Positions 41,978 to 50,486 are shown, numbered from the stretch's first letter. The stretch is DNA of 64,000 nt from Amycolatopsis taiwanensis DSM 45107 (GCF_000519205.1 NZ_JAFB01000028.1:77862-141861), one strand, 5' to 3'. Notes: generated by a model from the letters alone, not told the origin. Numbers and translations: made by a program.

Positions 41978-42345
41978 CCACCCGAACCCAGAACTCACGC
42001 GCCCGAACCCAGAACTCTCACGCGCCCGAACCGATAGCTCACCCGCCTGAGCCGGGGACACAACGGCCGGAACCGGGAACTCAGACGCCTGAACCGGGGA
42101 TTCAGGCGCCTGGACCGGGGACTCAGGCGTCAGAACCGGGGATTCAGGCGTCAGAACCGGGGATTCAGGCGCCTGGACCGGGGACACGCCGACACGCACC
42201 CGGTTCAGAGTCGGCGTGTCCCCGATTCAGGCGCGCGTGTTCCCGGTCCAGGCGCGCGTGTTCCCGCTTCAGGCGCGCGTGTTCCCGGTTCAGGCGCGCG
42301 TGTTCCGGGTTCGGGCGCGCGTGTTCCGGGGTCGGGCGCACGGGG
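41978..42345. repeat. Tandem repeat array B: two facing 21-bp arrays around a palindrome
   Basis: Left part (41978-42188): about ten 21-bp units, best read on the minus strand as TGAATCCCCGGTTCAGGCGCC. Right part (42222-42340): about six units of GTGTTCCCGGTTCAGGCGCGC on the plus strand. The two are the same family in opposite orientation. Between them is a perfect 15-bp inverted repeat (42179-42193 and 42210-42224) with a 16-nt loop. It accounts for most of the 545-bp gene-free gap (41916-42460). Confidence 0.88.
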
Positions 42346-42460
42346 AGGCTCCCCGAGTCTGTATCACCAGATCACCGGCGCGACCGCCGGGCAATAGAGC
42401 GCGCCCGTATCCAGGCCATATCCTCGTGCACCACGCGAAAGACTCGGCTACGGAGGGTTC

Positions 42461-42993
42461 ATGGCAACGCGCCAGCAACTGGCAGCGGCGTTCGGCGAAA
42501 CCAATCTTGTCACCGCACCTCCACACCCCAAAGGTGAGGGCGTTTTCCTCGTGAGATCTCCGAAGTCATGTTTCACACGGGTCTACCTGGCCACGTCCCC
42601 GGAATCTTCACTCTCCGGCTCGAGGGCCGCCCCAAGGCCTTCAATGTATTGACAGCCAGTGATGCCGAAGGAGATCTGGACGTCCTTTGTGTCGGGGCAC
42701 CGAGCGCCAAGAGTTCGCTCCGCTACTGCGTGGACATCGACCACGGTCACGTTGTCCTGATCGACCTCGAAGAGGAAAGCGTTGAACTCATCAACAATTC
42801 AATTTCCACCTTCTTGGAATTTCTTCTGCATATTGGACTGTTTCTGAAGTCCGCCGACGATCAGGCAAACGATCAACAGAAGAATCCGTATTTCGACCTG
42901 CTGGTTGCCCGCCTCTCCCAGGTTGACGCCTTCGCTCTCGAAAATGCACAGAATTGGTGGCCGACGATCATGGATCGTATTCACTGCCGGTGA
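42461..42993 (+). pseudogene. SUKH-4-like immunity gene with a probable frameshift
   Basis: Starts at an ATG after GGAGGG and reads M-A-T-R-Q-Q-L-A-A-A-F-G-E-T-N. Near 42535-42545 the plausible protein switches frame, consistent with one missing base, and continues G-L-P-x-x-V-P-G-I-F-T-L-R-L ... S-L-R-Y-C-V-D ... V-V-L-I-D-L to W-W-P-T-I-M at 42993. The pattern resembles SUKH-4 proteins, which act as immunity proteins against secreted toxins. Base composition from 42780 on is clearly AT-richer than its neighbours, suggesting acquisition by transfer. The family call and the frameshift are by eye; a sequencing error is possible. Confidence 0.5.
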
Positions 42994-43021
42994 ACCGGGA
43001 AACTAGCCGGCGTATTCCGAT

Positions 43022-44119
43022 TCACAACGCGCCTTGCGAAGACCGCTCTACGGCCGCGAAGCCGTAGTCGAGCATCTCCGTTTCGTAGTCATGCACCGCC
43101 GGCAGCAGGGATCCGTTTCGTTCCGTGATGCGGCGGCTGAGCAGGGCCGCGTCCCGGAGTGCCACCGCGGCGCCGATCCCGGCCGGCACCATGGTGTGGA
43201 TGGCGTCGCCGATCAGCGTGACGGGCACGGTTTCCCAGTGCGACAACGGCTTCGCGGATCGGACCGTGGTGGCGTGCACGGTGGCCGGATCGGTGAGCCG
43301 GACCAGCGCGCCGAGTTCCGCCGGCCAGTCCGCGATCAGCTCCGCAGCAACCTTCTGCAGCGCCAGCTTGTCCAAAGTAGACAATTCCACCGGGAGCATG
43401 GTGGACGGGCTGCCGACCACCCACATCAGATAGTCCTCGTCACCGCACGGCGTGCGGTACTCGTGCGCGGCCAGCGGCATGAACCGGCCGTCGTCGCCCG
43501 CCACCGCGGAAAACCCGTCCAGCGCCGCGGCGGGCGCCAGCTCGCGGGCCTGCGGGGTGAGCACCGTTTTGCCGAAGATGAGTGACTGGCCGGTCTCCAC
43601 GACCTCCGCCTCGGGAAGCAACTGTGTCCGGATCCGCGAGTGCGTTCCGTCCGCGGCCACCAGCAGGTCCGCCTCGGCGGTCTCGCCGTTGGCGAAGCAC
43701 GCCCGCACCCGGCCGTTGTCGAGCAACTCGTAGCGCTCGAACGGCGCACCGAAACGGACGTCGAGGTCGGCGAGCAGGTTCCGGCGCAGCGTGAGGCGAT
43801 CGACGGTCAGGTGCTGACCGTCCGTCCCCTCGACCCGAGGCGGGACCACGACGCGGTGGACCACGCGCAACTGCGGATCGAGGACCGTCACGCCCGAGCC
43901 GAGCTTGCCCGAGGTGGCCACGACCCGCTCGTAGCGGTCGTCCGGCAGGCAGGCGCGCAGCGCGAGATCACCTTCCGGTTCCAGGTGGATGCGGTAGCCC
44001 TGACTGCGTTCATCCGGCGCCGCTTCCCGCTCGTACAGCACGACGTCGATGCCCGCCCGGCGCAAGCCGTGGGCGAGCAGTGGGCCGGACAGTCCCGCAC
44101 CTACGATCAGGATCTTCAT
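43022..44119 (-). CDS. FAD-dependent aromatic-ring-hydroxylase-like monooxygenase
   Basis: 365 residues from the ATG at 44119. The N-terminal dinucleotide-binding motif G-A-G-L-S-G-P-L-L-A (residues 7-16) is followed by E-R-E, and the second FAD motif G-D-A-I-H-T-M-V-P is near residue 300. This is the PHBH-type group A flavoprotein layout; such enzymes hydroxylate aromatic compounds or inactivate antibiotics. Divergent from a marR gene with a 51-bp shared gap that contains a palindrome, so MarR probably controls it. Confidence 0.9.
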   Translation of the reverse strand: MKILIVGAGLSGPLLAHGLRRAGIDVVLYEREAAPDERSQGYRIHLEPEGDLALRACLPDDRYERVVATSGKLGSGVTVLDPQLRVVHRVVVPPRVEGTDGQHLTVDRLTLRRNLLADLDVRFGAPFERYELLDNGRVRACFANGETAEADLLVAADGTHSRIRTQLLPEAEVVETGQSLIFGKTVLTPQARELAPAAALDGFSAVAGDDGRFMPLAAHEYRTPCGDEDYLMWVVGSPSTMLPVELSTLDKLALQKVAAELIADWPAELGALVRLTDPATVHATTVRSAKPLSHWETVPVTLIGDAIHTMVPAGIGAAVALRDAALLSRRITERNGSLLPAVHDYETEMLDYGFAAVERSSQGAL

Positions 44120-44132
44120 AGTTTCTAAGCTA

Positions 44133-44144
44133 TCTGAATTCAGA
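44133..44144. promoter_or_regulatory. Candidate MarR operator
   Basis: TCTGAATTCAGA is a perfect 12-bp palindrome in the 51-bp gap between the divergent monooxygenase and marR genes. Its place and symmetry suit a MarR dimer repressing both. Inferred. Confidence 0.5.
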
Positions 44145-44170
44145 CGATCTGTCATGGGATCGGTAATACT

Positions 44171-44620
44171 GTGGTCGTGACGGAACCGGACGGACGCCTC
44201 GAAGTACGGCTCGGGGGCCAGCTGTACCTGGCGCATCGCTACGCCAGAGCGGCGGCGAACCACGCCCTGCGCAAGTACCAGCTCGACCTGCGCCACCTCG
44301 GCGTCCTGGGTTACCTCGCCGAGGACGGACCCACCAGCCAGCGAATGCTCGTGGACCGCCTGCAGATGGACAAGTCCTCGATGGTCTACGTGATCGACGA
44401 ACTCGAACGACAGGGTTTGGCCGACCGGCGCAAGGACGAGCGGGACCGACGCAGCTATGCGGTGCACATCACAGCGAAGGGCCGCGAACGGCTCGCCGCC
44501 GCCATGGAAACGACCGGTGACGCGATGGCCGAGCTGCTCGTCCCGTTCTCGGTGGCCGAGCAGCGACACCTGCACGAACTGCTCGCCCGGTTCATTCAGC
44601 ACGCCGAGCAGTTGTCGTGA
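44171..44620 (+). CDS. MarR-family regulator
   Basis: 149 residues; GTG start (a second GTG at 44177 is possible). Winged-helix of MarR type: recognition helix in L-Q-M-D-K-S-S-M-V-Y-V-I-D-E-L-E, wing D-R-R-K-D-E-R-D-R-R-S-Y. These regulators usually sense aromatic or toxic compounds. Its stop overlaps the following rhomboid-like gene (GTGA). Confidence 0.93.
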   Translation: MVVTEPDGRLEVRLGGQLYLAHRYARAAANHALRKYQLDLRHLGVLGYLAEDGPTSQRMLVDRLQMDKSSMVYVIDELERQGLADRRKDERDRRSYAVHITAKGRERLAAAMETTGDAMAELLVPFSVAEQRHLHELLARFIQHAEQLS

Positions 44621-45441
44621 CGGCTCACAGGGAATTCACAGGTGACCCGTGGCTTGATTTCATAGTGGAGCCGCAAGCTGTGAGCATGTGCGAGGAAGGG
44701 ACCGCCGCGAGCCATCCCCGGTGGACGAGCCGGGTCGCCAGGTGGCTCCCGACCCCGTCGGTCACGCCGTTCACCTTCTGGTACCTGATGGTTCTGCTGG
44801 CTACCACCGTCATCCAGCGCGTCGTCGACGAGAACGTGTCCGCCGAGTTGCTGCAGCTGTCCAGCACCGACGCGCACAACCTGTGGCACCGCCCGATCGA
44901 GAGCCTGGTCAGCAGCGCCCTGTGGATCACCGACTCGGGCTGGGTCGCCTACGTGCTGATCTTCGCGTTCACCGTCGCACCACTGGAACGACGGATCGGC
45001 GCCGGGTGGACGTTCGCGGTCTTCGCCAGCGGACACGTGCTGGCCACGCTCGCCAGCGAGCTTCCGGTGATGTGGAGCATCGACGCCGGATGGTTGCCCG
45101 AGACCGACGGGCACTGGCTCGACATCGGGGTCAGCTACGGCTTCTTCGCCACCGCCGGAGCGATGCTGACCATTGTCACGCCCAGGCTTCGCCCGTGTTT
45201 CCTGCTCGCCGCCGACCTGGTGATCGTCGTGATTTACCTCACCGACGAGCCCGGTTCGTTGCTGTCCGTGGTGACCCTTGCCGGGCATCTCATCGCCCTG
45301 CACATCGGCCTCCTCGGCTGGCGGGGATGGCTGCAGCGCCGTGGCCTGGCCGGCACGCTGCGCTTCACCTGGCCCACCCGCCGCCGCGACCCTGATCAGG
45401 TTCGCCCGGCCGCAGCCTTGGCTGGCTCCGTCCCGCAATGA
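44617..45441 (+). CDS. Rhomboid-like membrane protein
   Basis: 274 residues if the coupled GTG at 44617 is used; GTG 44680 or ATG 44686 would remove about 20 N-terminal residues. About six transmembrane segments. G-V-S-Y-G-F-F-A-T-A-G and, later, G-H-L-I-A-L-H-I-G could supply the Ser and His of a rhomboid intramembrane protease dyad. Actinobacterial 'rhomboid-like' proteins are not all active, so catalysis is uncertain. Overlaps its neighbours by GTGA and ATGA. Confidence 0.75.
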   Translation: MTAHREFTGDPWLDFIVEPQAVSMCEEGTAASHPRWTSRVARWLPTPSVTPFTFWYLMVLLATTVIQRVVDENVSAELLQLSSTDAHNLWHRPIESLVSSALWITDSGWVAYVLIFAFTVAPLERRIGAGWTFAVFASGHVLATLASELPVMWSIDAGWLPETDGHWLDIGVSYGFFATAGAMLTIVTPRLRPCFLLAADLVIVVIYLTDEPGSLLSVVTLAGHLIALHIGLLGWRGWLQRRGLAGTLRFTWPTRRRDPDQVRPAAALAGSVPQ

Positions 45442-46232
45442 ACCATGGGGACATGCGATGGCTCGAACTCGAAGGCGCGGTCAACGCGCGGGATCTCGGT
45501 GGGCTGCCCACCGTTGACGGCGGGCGTACTGCCGAGCGAAGGCTGCTTCGCTCGGACAACCTGCAGGGATTGACCGCCACCGACATCAAGCTCCTGGTCG
45601 AGGAATTCGACCTGAACACCGTGGTCGACCTGCGCTCCACGCATGAGGTCAGGTCGGAGGGGCCGGGCCCGCTGACCGCTGTCGAGTCCGTGCGGCACGC
45701 GCACCACTCCGTACTGCCCGAGCGCGGCAGGGCGACCGACGCCGCGGCGGACGCCCTGTTGACCCGCCGCGAACGCCTGGTCGCCCGCTACCCCGATGAC
45801 CCGATGTGCGCGTTCTACCTCGGCTATCTGGAAGACCGTCCGGACGGCGTGATCGGCGCGCTGCGCTCGATCACCCGGTCCCGCGGCGCCGCGCTGGTGC
45901 ACTGCGCCGCCGGCAAGGACCGGACGGGCGTGGTGGTCGCGCTGGCGCTGTCGGTGGCCGGCGTTGAGCGAGAAGTGGTGATCGAGGACTACGCGGCCAG
46001 CGGTACCCGCATCGGCGCGATCCTCGCCCGGCTACGCGCGTCACCGACGTACGCACGGGATCTCGAACGAGGTCCCGGCGACGACGAGCATCGTCCCCGC
46101 GCGGAGACGATGGCGGCCTTCCTGGAGCAGGTCGACCTGCGCTACGGCGGCGTTCACTCGTGGCTGTCCGGCCACGGGTTCGACGGCGACGAAACCGAGA
46201 CGCTCCGGGCGAAGCTACTGGCCGAGGCGTGA
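45438..46232 (+). CDS. PtpB/LipA-like tyrosine (lipid) phosphatase
   Basis: 264 residues; ATGA overlap with the upstream gene. The P-loop H-C-A-A-G-K-D-R-T-G (Cys155, Arg161) is the C-x5-R signature. The Lys in the loop and the N-A-R-D-L-G-G start match the MptpB/LipA group, which dephosphorylates phosphotyrosine and phosphoinositides. No secretion signal is visible. The operon context suggests a shared membrane or stress role with the rhomboid-like protein. Confidence 0.92.
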   Translation: MNHGDMRWLELEGAVNARDLGGLPTVDGGRTAERRLLRSDNLQGLTATDIKLLVEEFDLNTVVDLRSTHEVRSEGPGPLTAVESVRHAHHSVLPERGRATDAAADALLTRRERLVARYPDDPMCAFYLGYLEDRPDGVIGALRSITRSRGAALVHCAAGKDRTGVVVALALSVAGVEREVVIEDYAASGTRIGAILARLRASPTYARDLERGPGDDEHRPRAETMAAFLEQVDLRYGGVHSWLSGHGFDGDETETLRAKLLAEA

Positions 46233-46280
46233 CAGGGACTTCTCAACGCTTGCCTGGTCGACGAACCCGCAATTCGGCCT

Positions 46281-46490
46281 CCCGAACCGGGAACACAACG
46301 GCCTGAACCCGGAACACAGCCGCCTGAACCGGGGACACGGACGCCTGAACCGGGGACACAGCCGCCTGAACCGGGGACACGGACGCCTGAACCGGGGACA
46401 CGGACGCCTGAACCGGGGACACGGACGCCTGAACCGGGGACACGGACGCCTGAACCCGGAACACAGTGGCCTGAGGCGGGGACTCAGGTG
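46281..46490 (+). repeat. Tandem repeat array C (21-bp unit)
   Basis: Ten consecutive 21-bp units of consensus CTGAACCGGGGACACGGACGC. Four inner units are identical and the outer ones degenerate. It fills the space between the convergent phosphatase and PPOX genes and reaches the PPOX stop codon. The unit is the same family and orientation as the left half of array B. Confidence 0.9.
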
Positions 46491-46981
46491 TGCTGGGCGG
46501 TGGTACCGGCGATCGGCATGGGGTCGAGGCCCAGCTTGCCGTGGTCCCACGAACGCACGCGCTTGACGTCGACCCGCACCGCAACCCGCTTGTTCAGCAA
46601 CGCTTCCACGGCGGGTTTGACCTCGTCGCTGTATGGGCCGTAGTAGCGCTCCCACACGCTCACCCCGACCTGCCACAGCTCCGCCGGATCGTCACTGATC
46701 ACGCCGTGCCCTTCCAAGGACACCCCGCGCAGTTCGTCGTAGGTGTTGCCGTCCTCGATCAGGCAGCTGATCCGGGTGTCACGGCGCAGGTTCACCACCT
46801 TCTGCGCCTTGGCCTTGGTCTCGAACCAGATCTGCCCGTCGATCACCGCGTACCACATGGCGACCAGGTGCGGCGTGCCGTCCGGCCCGATGGTGGCCAT
46901 CGTGGCCGTCCGGCTCCGCTCGATGAAGGTCGCGATCTCCTCGTCCGTCATCTTGATCTGCCCGCGCAGGTTCACTCCCAT
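46484..46981 (-). CDS. PPOX-class (F420-type) flavin/deazaflavin oxidoreductase
   Basis: 165 residues. Split beta-barrel with A-T-M-A-T-I-G-P-D-G-T-P-H-L-V-A-M-W-Y near the N-terminus, typical of the Rv1155-like F420H2-dependent subgroup of the pyridoxamine-oxidase superfamily. Such proteins reduce diverse substrates or bind F420. Substrate unknown. ATG start. Confidence 0.85.
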   Translation of the reverse strand: MGVNLRGQIKMTDEEIATFIERSRTATMATIGPDGTPHLVAMWYAVIDGQIWFETKAKAQKVVNLRRDTRISCLIEDGNTYDELRGVSLEGHGVISDDPAELWQVGVSVWERYYGPYSDEVKPAVEALLNKRVAVRVDVKRVRSWDHGKLGLDPMPIAGTTAQHT

Positions 46982-47023
46982 GTGATCACCTTCGCACAGG
47001 CCGGCCCCGGATCAACGTGTGAC

Positions 47024-48295
47024 TCAGTGCACAGCCATGGCCAAGGCGGGTTCCCCGCTCACCGCGGTCAGCTGCCACGGCCGGGCCACCAGCAACAGCA
47101 CCACCATCGCCAGCGTGATCCCGCCGAACATCACGATGCTCATGCCCAGCGCGTTGTTGCCGAGCACGCCCACCATCGGCGAGATCGCGGCGCCCACGCC
47201 GAACTGCACGGCACCGAGCAGCGACGCAGCCGTGCCGGCGGTCTCGCCGTGCGCGTTGAGCGCCACCGCGGGCGCGTTCGGCAGCATCAGCCCGGCGAAG
47301 AACAGCACCGCCCACAGCGGCACGGCAATACCGAACAGTCCGCCCGTGGCGGTCGCCGCCATGACGAACAGCACGGCCCCGGACGCGGTCGCGAACATGC
47401 TCGCGGCGACCAGCACCTGGTACGGCTCGTACCTGCGCATGAGCCGCGCGTTGAGTTGAGTGGCGGCGATCAGCCACACCGCGCTGGCACCGAACATCAG
47501 GCCGAACTGCTGCTGGTCGAGCCCGAACTGCACCTGGAAGACGAACGAGCCGCCGGCGACGAAGGCGAACAACCCGGCCATCGCCAGCCCGGCCACCACG
47601 ATCAGGCCGACGAACGACCGGTCGGTGAGCAGGCCGCCATAGGTGCGGACGGTGGCACGCCACCGCAGCGGCTGGCGGCGCGATCGCGGCAGCGTCTCCG
47701 GCAGCCACAGCAGGGCGAACAGCGCGATGGCCAGGCCGAGCGCGCCGAGCACGGCGAACACGCCACGCCATTCGGTCCATTGCAGCACCGCGCTGCCCAG
47801 GGTCGGCGCCAGCACCGGCGAGACACCCATCACCAGGATCAGCCGGGACAGCAGGGTTGCCGCCGCGCGGTCGGTGTAGAGGTCGCGCACCACGGCCAGC
47901 GCGAGCACCGCGCCTGCGGAGGCCCCGAGGCCTTGCACCACCCGCGCTATGGCGAGCAGTTCCACCGTCGGCGCGAACAGGCACAACACCGAGGCGATCA
48001 CGTGGATCAGCGTGCCGGCGATCAACGGGACGCGCCGGCCGACCGCGTCGGACAACGGGCCGACGAGCAGCTGGCCGAGCCCGAGGCCGAGCACGGTGCC
48101 GCTCACCGTGAGCTGCACCGTCGATTCGGTGGTGAGCAGTTCCTTCGCGATGCTGGGCAACGCGGGCAGGTACATGTCGATGGACAGGGGTCCGAGCGCG
48201 ATGAGCGCGCCCAGCGTGAGCACCAGTGACAGTGATCTGCCTGCCGGTGCGGAGCCGCCGTCGGCGGCCAGTTCGGGTCGAGTACCGCTGGTCAA
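47024..48295 (-). CDS. Bcr/CflA-family drug exporter
   Basis: 423 residues from a TTG at 48295 with GAGGGAAAG upstream; no better start was found. Twelve hydrophobic segments. The D-M-Y-L-P-A-L-P and G-P-L-S-D-A-V-G-R-R-V-P-L motifs define the Bcr/CflA subfamily of 12-TM MFS exporters (bicyclomycin, chloramphenicol, florfenicol). Actual substrate unknown. Confidence 0.9.
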   Translation of the reverse strand: MTSGTRPELAADGGSAPAGRSLSLVLTLGALIALGPLSIDMYLPALPSIAKELLTTESTVQLTVSGTVLGLGLGQLLVGPLSDAVGRRVPLIAGTLIHVIASVLCLFAPTVELLAIARVVQGLGASAGAVLALAVVRDLYTDRAAATLLSRLILVMGVSPVLAPTLGSAVLQWTEWRGVFAVLGALGLAIALFALLWLPETLPRSRRQPLRWRATVRTYGGLLTDRSFVGLIVVAGLAMAGLFAFVAGGSFVFQVQFGLDQQQFGLMFGASAVWLIAATQLNARLMRRYEPYQVLVAASMFATASGAVLFVMAATATGGLFGIAVPLWAVLFFAGLMLPNAPAVALNAHGETAGTAASLLGAVQFGVGAAISPMVGVLGNNALGMSIVMFGGITLAMVVLLLVARPWQLTAVSGEPALAMAVH

Positions 48296-48659
48296 TGTCT
48301 TTCCCTCAGATGTGTCTGTGGTCGTCGTCCCGAGGTCGGAGCCGGGTACCCGGCCTCGACGTGGGACTGAGGTTGCGCGGCCTCGTTGCCGTTCGGAGAA
48401 GTTCGATTCCCATCGAAATTCTAGTTGGATCGCGACGGGAGGTCGAAGCATTTGGGATGGGACCGGCGGCCACTGGGCAGTCGGCCGCCGAAGCTGTCAG
48501 CGGGGTTCAACGCATCAAGCGCGATGTTCAATCCCGAACCAGCCGAGAGATCTCGATCACTCCCGTCGCTGGTACGGAGTGGGGGTCCATGAGTGGCCCG
48601 TTCCTACCGCATTTCGACAGTAACGGGTCACTCGTGGAAGAGAGAAAGCGCTTTCCGTA
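48296..48659. other. 364-bp intergenic region with palindromes
   Basis: Lies between the exporter start and the 3' end of the YitJ-like gene. It holds a 14-bp perfect palindrome GCCGGGTACCCGGC (48341-48354), flanked by CGAG and CTCG, and the second palindromic repeat (48587-48637). The remainder presumably contains the exporter promoter; no gene was supported. Confidence 0.6.
48587..48637. repeat. Palindromic repeat, copy 2
   Basis: Arms 48587-48602 and 48622-48637 pair over 16 bp with two positions that would be G-U wobbles in plus-strand RNA. Arm and loop ends (CCGTTCCTA...AGTAACGGGTCACTC) match the copy at 21494-21547. It sits 23 bp past the stop of the YitJ-like gene. Confidence 0.85.
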
Positions 48660-50486
48660 CTACAGGGCTTGACCGGAGTCCGGAGCTTCCACTAAAGGCA
48701 GGAAGTCGGCAAGCTTCCGCCCGTCGCGCATGACCAGCACCACGCCCTGCACCAGCGGGCGCGCCTCGTCGAGCAGGGCCCTGGCCAGCTCCAGGCCGAC
48801 CTCGCGGCCACGGTCTCCGGCCGTCTCCAGCGCGGACAGGGCCGCGCGCGGGATTCGCACGTCGGGCACCTCGTGGGCGAGGTACTCCGCCTCGGCGAAC
48901 CCGGCCAGCGGGGACACCGCCATCAGCACCGGAATGTCCTCATTAGACAGTTCGGCGAGCATGCCGACCAGCGCGTCCGCCTCGTAGACCGGCCGGCTGA
49001 TCAGGAACTGGGCGCCCGCCGCGATCTTCGCCCTGGTCCGCGCCAGTTCGGCGTCGCGGTCCTCGGCGCCGGGGTTGAACCGCGCGCCGATGTGGAAGGA
49101 GGTCTTGGTGGCCAGAGTGAGGCCGTTGCAGTCACGACCATCGTTGAGGCCGGCCAGCAACTGGATCAGCCCCACCGAGTCGACCTCCCAGATCCCGTCG
49201 GCGTTCGGGTAGTCACCGCGCAGTGGCGGGTTCCCGGTTTCGCAGACCACCGTGCGCATCCCGAAGGCGTGCACCCCGAGCAGGTCGGCCTGCAACGTCA
49301 TGATCGTCTTGTCCCAGGTGGTCAGGGTCGCGATCGTCTCCGCGCCGACCTCCCGTTCCACGTGCAGCGCCAGGCTCACCGAGCTGACCTGCGCGCGGGC
49401 GCTCTCGCGGGCGGCGACGAAGACCAGGTCGATGCCGTGCTTGCGGAGCATCGCAGTCAGCTCGGTGGCCTCCTGTGCGTCGCCGCCGGCCGGGGGCGAG
49501 ATCTGCGCGGCGACCACGAACCGCCGCTGGCCCAGCCGTTGCGCGAGCCCACCATGCTCGGGCTGGACCACCTGCCTGCGCGGCGCCGGCTCGGGCCGCC
49601 GCTGCTGCTTCGGGCGGAGGTCCGCGAGCTTGGCGACGATGTCGCGGATGTGCGTCGGTGTCGTTCCGCAGCAGCCGCCGACGATCGAGGTGCCTTGCTC
49701 GACGTAACGGCGCGCGTACTGGGAGAAGTAGTCGCCCTCGACGCTGTATTCGAACCTGCGACCGATCCGGCGCGGCAGCCCGGCGTTCGGTTGGGCGCTG
49801 ATCGGAAGCGTGCTGTAGCGCCGCAGTTCCTCCACGACGGTGAGCATGCGCTGCGGACCGACCGTGCAGTTGGCGCCGAGCGCGGCGACGGGCTGCCCGG
49901 CCAACGCGCTCGCCACCTCGCGGGGGCTCTCGCCGCCTGGGGTGACGCCCTCGGCGGTGAACGTGGCCTGCGCGAGGATGGGCAGGTCGGTGAGCTCGGC
50001 GGTGACCGCGACCGCCTCCACCAGTTCGTCGAGGTAACCGAAGGTCTCCAGCACCAGCAGGTCGACGCCGCCGTCGACGAGCGCCCGCACCTGGTCCCGG
50101 ATGACCTCGACCCGCTCGTCGGCACGCACGCTCTGCCGCTGGCTCGCGCTCACCGCGGGCGAGACGGAGCCACCCACGAAGATCGTGCGGTCCACCCCGC
50201 GGCGGGCCTGCCGGGCGAGGCGGACGCCCGCGAGGTTGATGTCCCGGACGTTGAGGGAACTGCCGTGCTCGGCCAGGCGCAGACGGTTGGCGCCGAAGGT
50301 ATTGGTGAGCAGGATGTCCACCCCGGCGGCGACATAACTTTCGTGCACCGTGCTCACCAGTTCGGGATTCGACAGGTTCAGCTCGGGCAGGGCGCGGTCC
50401 AGCGAATTGCCGGCCGCGTGCAGCATCGTCCCCATTGCCCCGTCGCACACCAGGATCCGCTCGCTCAGGGCTTTCGTGAAGTCCAT
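48660..50486 (-). CDS. Bifunctional homocysteine S-methyltransferase/methylenetetrahydrofolate reductase (YitJ-like)
   Basis: 608 residues; ATG after AGGAGAGG. The N-terminal homocysteine methyltransferase half has the zinc Cys ligands in G-A-N-C-T-V-G (about 207) and G-G-C-C-G-T-T-P (about 265). The C-terminal half, about 310-608, is a MetF-type TIM barrel. The Arg/Pro/Gln-rich linker lies at about 285-310. It may couple 5-methyl-THF formation to methionine synthesis. A PucR-type regulator precedes it by 27 bp on the same strand. Confidence 0.9.
   Translation of the reverse strand: MDFTKALSERILVCDGAMGTMLHAAGNSLDRALPELNLSNPELVSTVHESYVAAGVDILLTNTFGANRLRLAEHGSSLNVRDINLAGVRLARQARRGVDRTIFVGGSVSPAVSASQRQSVRADERVEVIRDQVRALVDGGVDLLVLETFGYLDELVEAVAVTAELTDLPILAQATFTAEGVTPGGESPREVASALAGQPVAALGANCTVGPQRMLTVVEELRRYSTLPISAQPNAGLPRRIGRRFEYSVEGDYFSQYARRYVEQGTSIVGGCCGTTPTHIRDIVAKLADLRPKQQRRPEPAPRRQVVQPEHGGLAQRLGQRRFVVAAQISPPAGGDAQEATELTAMLRKHGIDLVFVAARESARAQVSSVSLALHVEREVGAETIATLTTWDKTIMTLQADLLGVHAFGMRTVVCETGNPPLRGDYPNADGIWEVDSVGLIQLLAGLNDGRDCNGLTLATKTSFHIGARFNPGAEDRDAELARTRAKIAAGAQFLISRPVYEADALVGMLAELSNEDIPVLMAVSPLAGFAEAEYLAHEVPDVRIPRAALSALETAGDRGREVGLELARALLDEARPLVQGVVLVMRDGRKLADFLPLVEAPDSGQAL

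Noticed and set aside
41912..42199. Open minus-strand frame encoding a seven-residue repeat (for example P-E-S-P-V-L-T)
   Set aside because: The 21-bp unit lacks stop codons and so keeps several frames open on both strands; no ribosome-binding site or codon bias supports translation, and it overlaps the aminotransferase start.
40701..46490. The three repeat arrays as CRISPR loci
   Set aside because: Units are directly contiguous without unique spacers, and no cas genes are present.
46243..46676. Minus-strand frames through array C encoding repetitive peptides
   Set aside because: Same reason: they are products of the 21-bp period and overlap the PPOX gene in another frame.
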